From: Oceanimonas aquatica | GTDB taxonomy: Bacteria; Pseudomonadota; Gammaproteobacteria; Enterobacterales; Aeromonadaceae | Assembly (NCBI RefSeq): GCF_030732065.1 | Contig: NZ_JAVBHX010000008.1 | Span: forward strand, 1 to 64,000 | Length of the DNA: 64,000 bases | Direction of reading: 5' to 3' | In this document: positions 59,388-64,000 of the stretch, piece after piece | Layout: every line of letters begins with the position of its first letter | Numbering within the stretch: the stretch's first letter is position 1 | The notes under the pieces: model-generated | What the model was told of the DNA's origin: nothing | Seen by the model: the letters and a program-made list of their open reading frames with translations, nothing else | Databases searched by the model: none | Made by a program: the position numbers and the translations under genes

Positions 59388-60125
59388 TCACACGCCCTGG
59401 CGGGCCTCGCGCAGCAGCCGCTTCATGTCGCGCACCGCTTTTTCCAGGCCGTCAAAAGCGGCCCGGGCAATGATGGCGTGGCCGATGTTCAGCTCAAGCA
59501 TCTCCGGAATGGCGGCGATGGGCTTGACGTTGTGGTAGTGCAGGCCGTGGCCGCCGTTCACCTTGAGGCCGGCATCGTGAGCATGAGAGGCAGAGGCCGC
59601 AATGCGCTTGAGCTCGGCCAGCTGTTCGGCCTCGCTGGTGGCATCGGCGTAATGGCCGGTGTGAATTTCAATGTAGGGGGCACCGGTGGCCACGGCCGCG
59701 TCGATCTGGGCCCGATCCGCATCGATAAACAACGACACCTTGATGCCCGCCTCGCGCAACCGGGTCACCGCCGCGGTTACTTTGTCGAGCTGACCGGCCA
59801 CATCCAGGCCGCCTTCGGTGGTCACTTCTTCGCGCTTTTCCGGCACCAGGCAGACAAAGGCCGGCTTGATGCGACAGGCGATGTCGATCATCTCCTCGGT
59901 GACTGCCATTTCCAGGTTCATGCGGGTTTGAATGGTCTGGCTCAGGATCTCCACATCCCGATCGATGATATGCCGGCGATCCTCACGCAGGTGCACGGTA
60001 ATGCCGTCAGCCCCGGCCAGCTCGGCCACCGTCGCGGCGTATACCGGATCCGGGTAGCTGGTGCCCCGGGCATTGCGCAAGGTAGCGATATGATCGATGT
60101 TCACACCCAAATACAGTTCACTCAC
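59388..60125 (-). CDS. pdxJ: Pyridoxine 5'-phosphate synthase
   Basis: Condenses aminoacetone phosphate and deoxyxylulose phosphate to PNP. 245 residues, TIM barrel; [25 protein letters not shown] and GHAIIARA. Start is GTG at 60125, inside the recO end, after a GAGAGGAAG site. Last of the lepA-pdxJ block. Confidence 0.97.
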   Translation of the reverse strand: MSELYLGVNIDHIATLRNARGTSYPDPVYAATVAELAGADGITVHLREDRRHIIDRDVEILSQTIQTRMNLEMAVTEEMIDIACRIKPAFVCLVPEKREEVTTEGGLDVAGQLDKVTAAVTRLREAGIKVSLFIDADRAQIDAAVATGAPYIEIHTGHYADATSEAEQLAELKRIAASASHAHDAGLKVNGGHGLHYHNVKPIAAIPEMLELNIGHAIIARAAFDGLEKAVRDMKRLLREARQGV

Positions 60126-60825
60126 TGGGACTTCCTCTCTTTCCTTTGATAAACAGGGCCCGGCTTTTCAGTACCCGCCCCTCCAGATAGGGTGCCAGCG
60201 CAATGCGGCTGAACCGCTTGGCCGCCGCCAGCACCTCGGGCGTATCCAGCTCGAGCTCGGCCAGGGCATGGAGCCAGTCGCCGCGAAAGGCGCCGGGCTG
60301 CCGGCCCTCGAGGGCCACAAAGCCGGCCTCGGGCCGGTAAGCATACCAGCCTCGCGGACAAACGGCTGCCCCGGTCTCGGCATCCTGAGTAAAATCCACG
60401 CCATAACCGAGCACATTCAGCATGTAAAACTCGAAATGACGCAAACAGGGTTCAAGGGCACTGCCATTCGCCAGTTTTTGCAGGGTATCGAGGTAGACGT
60501 CAAACACTTCCTCAAAGGGGGTCTGCACTTCCAGCAGATAATGAATGAGCTCGTTGAGATAGAGACCGCTGTAGAGGGCGGTGCCGGTCAGCCGAATGGC
60601 CGGGCCGGTGGCCTCGGCGCTGTGCAGGGTTTTCAGCTCGCCCTTGCCGGCAAAGGTCAGCCGCAGGGGCACAAAAGGTTGCAGCAGCCCCTTGAGGGGC
60701 GAACGGGGCTGGCGACTGCCCCGTGCCACCAGGCTCTGCCGCCCCTGCTCTTGAGTGAAGACGTCCACCAGCTGGCTGGTTTCCCGGTAGGGGCGGCTGT
60801 GAATGACAAAGGCGGCGTGCGCCAT
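60118..60825 (-). CDS. recO: DNA repair protein RecO
   Basis: 235 residues, with an N-terminal OB fold ([28 protein letters not shown]) and an alpha-helical core. Works with RecR to load RecA on SSB-coated DNA. Two bases after era and overlapping pdxJ by 8, so tightly coupled. Confidence 0.95.
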   Translation of the reverse strand: MAHAAFVIHSRPYRETSQLVDVFTQEQGRQSLVARGSRQPRSPLKGLLQPFVPLRLTFAGKGELKTLHSAEATGPAIRLTGTALYSGLYLNELIHYLLEVQTPFEEVFDVYLDTLQKLANGSALEPCLRHFEFYMLNVLGYGVDFTQDAETGAAVCPRGWYAYRPEAGFVALEGRQPGAFRGDWLHALAELELDTPEVLAAAKRFSRIALAPYLEGRVLKSRALFIKGKRGSPSE

Positions 60826-60827
60826 AC

Positions 60828-61733
60828 TCAGTCGTCGCCGTAACCCAGGCTGCGCAGGGCGCGTTCGTCATCGGCCCAGCCGGACTTGACCTTGACCCAG
60901 AGCTCCAGATAGACCTTTTGCTCCAGCAGCCGCTCGAGATCCAGCCGAGCTTCGGTACCTATGGTACGCAGCTTCTCGCCCTTGTTGCCGATCACCATGC
61001 GCTTCTGGCCGCTGCGCTCCACCAGTATCAGGCCGTTGATGTGTACCACGCCCTTTTCGTCCACCTGATAGCGTTCGATCTCCACGGTAATCGAGTAAGG
61101 CAGCTCGTCACCGGTAAAGCGCATCAGCTTTTCGCGAATGATCTCCGCCGCCATAAAGCGGGAAGAGCGGTCGGTGATGTAGTCTTCCGGAAAATAGTGC
61201 AGCGAAGGCTTGAGCCGGGACCGGGCCAGTTTGGCGATGGTATCCACATTGGTGCCCTTCTCCGCCGAGATAGGCACTATGTCGGCAAAGTCCATTTGCT
61301 GGGCCAGCCACTGCATGTGGGGCAGCAGGGCTTCCTTGCTCTCGACGTTGTCGATCTTGTTGATGGCCAGCACCACGGGACAGTTCATGCGCTTGAGCTT
61401 GTTCAGCACCATGTCGTCGTCCTTGGTCCACTGAGTGCCGTCGACCACGAACACCACCATTTCCACGTCACCCAGAGAGCTGGACGCCGCCCGGTTCATC
61501 AGCCGGTTGATGGCACGCTTTTCCTCGATATGCAGCCCGGGGGTATCGACGTAAACGACCTGATAGTCGCCGTCAGTATCGATGCCCATGATGCGGTGCC
61601 GGGTGGTCTGCGGCTTTTTCGAGGTAATGCTGACCTTCTGCCCCAGCAGCCGGTTCAGCAGGGTCGACTTGCCCACGTTGGGACGACCGACGATGGCCAC
61701 AAAGCCGCAATAAGTTTGCTGTTGTTCTGTCAT
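60828..61733 (-). CDS. era: GTPase Era
   Basis: 301 residues (E. coli 301). G1 GRPNVGKST (16-24), G3 DTPGLH, G4 NKID and a C-terminal KH domain ([12 protein letters not shown]-type stretch). Binds the 16S 3' end in 30S maturation. ATGA overlap with rnc upstream. Confidence 0.97.
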   Translation of the reverse strand: MTEQQQTYCGFVAIVGRPNVGKSTLLNRLLGQKVSITSKKPQTTRHRIMGIDTDGDYQVVYVDTPGLHIEEKRAINRLMNRAASSSLGDVEMVVFVVDGTQWTKDDDMVLNKLKRMNCPVVLAINKIDNVESKEALLPHMQWLAQQMDFADIVPISAEKGTNVDTIAKLARSRLKPSLHYFPEDYITDRSSRFMAAEIIREKLMRFTGDELPYSITVEIERYQVDEKGVVHINGLILVERSGQKRMVIGNKGEKLRTIGTEARLDLERLLEQKVYLELWVKVKSGWADDERALRSLGYGDD

Positions 61734-62398
61734 AACAAAGTTTCCAGGGCCTGCTCGGCCGCCGCCTGCTCCGCCTTTCGGCGGCTGGTGCCCACCCCCA
61801 CCACGGGGTCGGCCAGGCCGTCCACGGTGCAGTGCACGGTAAATTTCTGATTATGGGCTTCACCAATCACGTCGACCACCTCATAGGTGGGCAGTGGTTT
61901 GCGTTTGCCCTGCAGCAGCTCCTGCAGCCGGGTCTTGGGATCTTTCTGCTCCACCCCGGGCTGAATGTCGTTAAGCCGGCTGTCGTACCAGCTCAGCAGC
62001 AGTTCGGTAATGCGTTCGATGCCGCTGTCGAGGTAAATGGCGCCGATCAGCGCCTCTACCGCATCGGCCAGAATCGACTCCCGGCGGTAGCCGCCGCTTT
62101 TCAGCTCGCCGGGCCCCAGGATCAGGTACTCACCCAGCTCAAAGGCCCGGGCCAGCTCGGCCAGGGTCTTTTCCCGCACCAGGGTCGCGCGCATGCGTGA
62201 CATGTCGCCTTCGTTGACCTTGGGAAAACGGTGAAACAGGGCGTCGGCGATCACCATGCTGAGAATGGAGTCGCCGAGAAACTCCAGCCGCTCATTGTGG
62301 CGGGAGCCGGCACTGCGGTGAGTCAGCGCCCGCACCAGCAGGGCCTCATCGTTAAAGGTATGACCCAGTTTTTTTTGCAGAGTATTCGGTTTTTTCAT
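61730..62398 (-). CDS. rnc: Ribonuclease III
   Basis: 222 residues from [15 protein letters not shown] (E. coli 226). Catalytic signature [15 protein letters not shown] (36-50) and a C-terminal dsRNA-binding domain ([18 protein letters not shown]). Processes rRNA precursors, including the kind of rrn transcript starting at the left edge. The start overlaps the lepB stop (TAATG). Confidence 0.97.
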   Translation of the reverse strand: MKKPNTLQKKLGHTFNDEALLVRALTHRSAGSRHNERLEFLGDSILSMVIADALFHRFPKVNEGDMSRMRATLVREKTLAELARAFELGEYLILGPGELKSGGYRRESILADAVEALIGAIYLDSGIERITELLLSWYDSRLNDIQPGVEQKDPKTRLQELLQGKRKPLPTYEVVDVIGEAHNQKFTVHCTVDGLADPVVGVGTSRRKAEQAAAEQALETLL

Positions 62399-63312
62399 TA
62401 ATGAATTGCGCCTATTCGGCTGAAACGCACATCGCTCGGCACCCACTCGGGCAGCCAGCTGTCGGCGTTGCGATCAAACTCAAAGCTTATCCAGATGGCG
62501 ACCGCCTTGCCCACCAGATTGCCCTCAGGCACAAAGCCCCAGAAGCGGCTGTCGGTGCTGTTGTCGCGGTTGTCACCCATGGCGAAGTAGTGGCCTTCCG
62601 GTACCACCCATTCGTTCAGGGCGGTGCCCGGCTGACGGTGATACATGGAGACCCGGTCCGGCAGCAGCGGATTTTGCAGAATATCATGGGGGCGCTCGGT
62701 CAGGCTTTCCTGATAGCGGGCCAGCGGAATGCCCATCTGGGTAAACTCGCCGCTTTGCTCGAACTTCAGTGCCACCGGCGCATAACCGGGGCAGTCGTCG
62801 CCGTCGCAGGCCGGCTTGATAAACAGCTGCTTGTCCCGGTACACGATGTGATCCCCGGGCAGACCGATCACCCGCTTGATGTAATCGATACGGGGATTTT
62901 CCGGGTACTTGAACACCGCGATGTCGCCCCGCTCCGGCTTGCCGGTGGGAATGAGCGTGGTGTTGGTCACCGGCTCCTTCAGCCCGTAGGAGAATTTCTC
63001 CACCAGAATGAAGTCGCCTACCAGCAGGGTGGGCATCATGGAGCCGGACGGGATCTGAAACGGCTCATAGATAAAGGAACGCAGTACCAGCACCGCCGCG
63101 ATCACCGGAAAAATGGACCTGGCCTGCTCGATCCAGCCGGGGGTGGCCGCGGCTTTCGCCAGTGCCGCCGCATCCACCTTGTTGCCGTGGTTGGCTTGCG
63201 CCTCGGCCAGCCGGCGCCCGCGCTGGGGCGCCCAGATCCACTTGTCACAGGCCCAGATGATACCGGTGACCAGGGTCACCAGCACCAGGATCAGGGCAAA
63301 GGTACTTGCCAT
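62398..63312 (-). CDS. lepB: Signal peptidase I
   Basis: 304 residues with an N-terminal membrane anchor (about 4-21) and a second helix near 66-82. Catalytic Ser91 (PSGSMMPTL) and Lys146 (KRVIGLPGD); the C-terminal [20 protein letters not shown] box is complete. Removes signal peptides at the outer face of the inner membrane. Follows lepA by 2 bases. Confidence 0.97.
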   Translation of the reverse strand: MASTFALILVLVTLVTGIIWACDKWIWAPQRGRRLAEAQANHGNKVDAAALAKAAATPGWIEQARSIFPVIAAVLVLRSFIYEPFQIPSGSMMPTLLVGDFILVEKFSYGLKEPVTNTTLIPTGKPERGDIAVFKYPENPRIDYIKRVIGLPGDHIVYRDKQLFIKPACDGDDCPGYAPVALKFEQSGEFTQMGIPLARYQESLTERPHDILQNPLLPDRVSMYHRQPGTALNEWVVPEGHYFAMGDNRDNSTDSRFWGFVPEGNLVGKAVAIWISFEFDRNADSWLPEWVPSDVRFSRIGAIH

Positions 63313-63314
63313 GG

Positions 63315-64000
63315 TTACTTGTCCTTACCGACGTGCAGAATGGCGAGGAAGGCATCCTGCGGAATATCCACCCGGCCCAGGGACTTCATGCGCTTCTTGC
63401 CTTCCTTCTGCTTGGCCAGCAGCTTTTTCTTACGGCTGACGTCACCGCCATAACACTTGGCGGTCACGTCCTTGCGCAGGGCCTTGACGGTGCTGCGGGC
63501 GATGATCTGGTTGCCGATGGCCGCCTGAATGGCGATATCGAACATCTGCCGCGGGATCAGCTCACGCATCTTCTCCACCAGCTGGCGGCCGCGGAACTGG
63601 GCGTTGTCCTTGTGGGTAATAATGGCTAGGGCATCCACCCGATCGCCGTTGATCATGATATCGAGGCGCACCATGTCGGCCGCTTCAAAGCGCTTGAAAC
63701 CGTAATCCAGCGAGGCATAGCCCCGGCTGGTGGACTTCAGGCGGTCAAAGAAGTCGAGCACCACTTCCGCCATGGGAATGTCGTAGGTCAGCGCCACCTG
63801 ATTGCCGTGATAAACCATGTTGGTCTGCACGCCCCGCTTTTCGATGCACAGGGTGATGACGTTGCCCAGGTATTCCTGAGGTACCAGAATATGGCACTCG
63901 GCGATGGGCTCGTGAATTTCCTCGATGTTGTTCACCGCCGGCAGCTGGGACGGACTGTCGATGTAGATCACCTCGCCGTCGGTCTTGACCACTTCGTACA
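63315..64000 (-). CDS. lepA: Elongation factor 4 (LepA), C-terminal part
   Basis: The last 228 or so codons of LepA; the gene runs off the right edge and its GTPase domain lies outside. The visible part has the EF-G-like domain V and the LepA-specific C-terminal domain ([48 protein letters not shown]). LepA promotes back-translocation or aids initiation in vivo. First gene of lepA-lepB-rnc-era-recO-pdxJ. Confidence 0.96.
   Translation of the reverse strand, partial: YEVVKTDGEVIYIDSPSQLPAVNNIEEIHEPIAECHILVPQEYLGNVITLCIEKRGVQTNMVYHGNQVALTYDIPMAEVVLDFFDRLKSTSRGYASLDYGFKRFEAADMVRLDIMINGDRVDALAIITHKDNAQFRGRQLVEKMRELIPRQMFDIAIQAAIGNQIIARSTVKALRKDVTAKCYGGDVSRKKKLLAKQKEGKKRMKSLGRVDIPQDAFLAILHVGKDK

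Overview
The window is a single stretch of gammaproteobacterial chromosome with no phage, plasmid, IS or CRISPR content. Gene order (rluD-pgeF-clpB with divergent bamD; rpsT-murJ-ribF-ileS-lspA-fkpB-ispH; rppH-ptsP-lgt-thyA; rpsP-rimM-trmD-rplS; ffh/ypjD/corB; relA-rlmD/barA; lepA-lepB-rnc-era-recO-pdxJ) is close to Escherichia/Vibrio/Aeromonas. High GC, an rrn promoter in front of the clpB region, and MutH plus LuxS suggest an Aeromonadales member (Oceanimonas/Oceanisphaera/Zobellella type). The genus is inference.

Layout. 1-280: tandem P1/P2 promoters of an rRNA operon reading leftward out of the window, back to back with nnrS, whose promoter has FNR-like and NsrR-like sites. 1.5-14.2 kb: clpB (sigma-32 promoter), pgeF, rluD, bamD, a BtuF-like protein, gshA, an M16 peptidase, an oxidoreductase, a 55-residue membrane protein and fpr. 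14.2-22.3 kb: rpsF-rpsR-rplI (without priB), an EamA transporter, rnr-rlmB, luxS, nadE-glnB. 22.3-27.1 kb: type IV pilus minor-pilin cluster fimT-pilW-pilX-pilV with divergent pilE; it looks lower in GC and its PilV-like protein is 679 residues. 27.1-35 kb: ispH, fkpB, lspA, ileS, ribF, murJ and divergent rpsT. 35-43.7 kb: a two-cysteine ArsR repressor, nhaR, nhaA, thyA, lgt, ptsP, rppH, a 612-base non-coding region dense in DnaA boxes and GATC sites, then mutH. 43.7-51.4 kb: an MFS transporter, the rplS operon, ffh, ypjD, corB and nsrR. 51.4-64 kb: a SEL1 protein, mazG-relA-rlmD, barA and pdxJ-recO-era-rnc-lepB-lepA, the last cut by the window edge.

Connections. NsrR (51 kb) probably controls nnrS (0.3 kb), a nitric-oxide response split across the window. 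MutH, and SeqA/Dam-type control if present, act on GATC, and the GATC/DnaA-box cluster lies just upstream of mutH, as the DARS2 replication-control element does in E. coli. RelA, MazG, BarA, LuxS, GlnB and PtsP are global regulators. Two families of REP-like palindromes sit between genes. The observations most worth following up are the DnaA-box/GATC cluster, the large PilV-like protein in a cluster with no PilY1, and the NO/oxygen-responsive promoter of nnrS.
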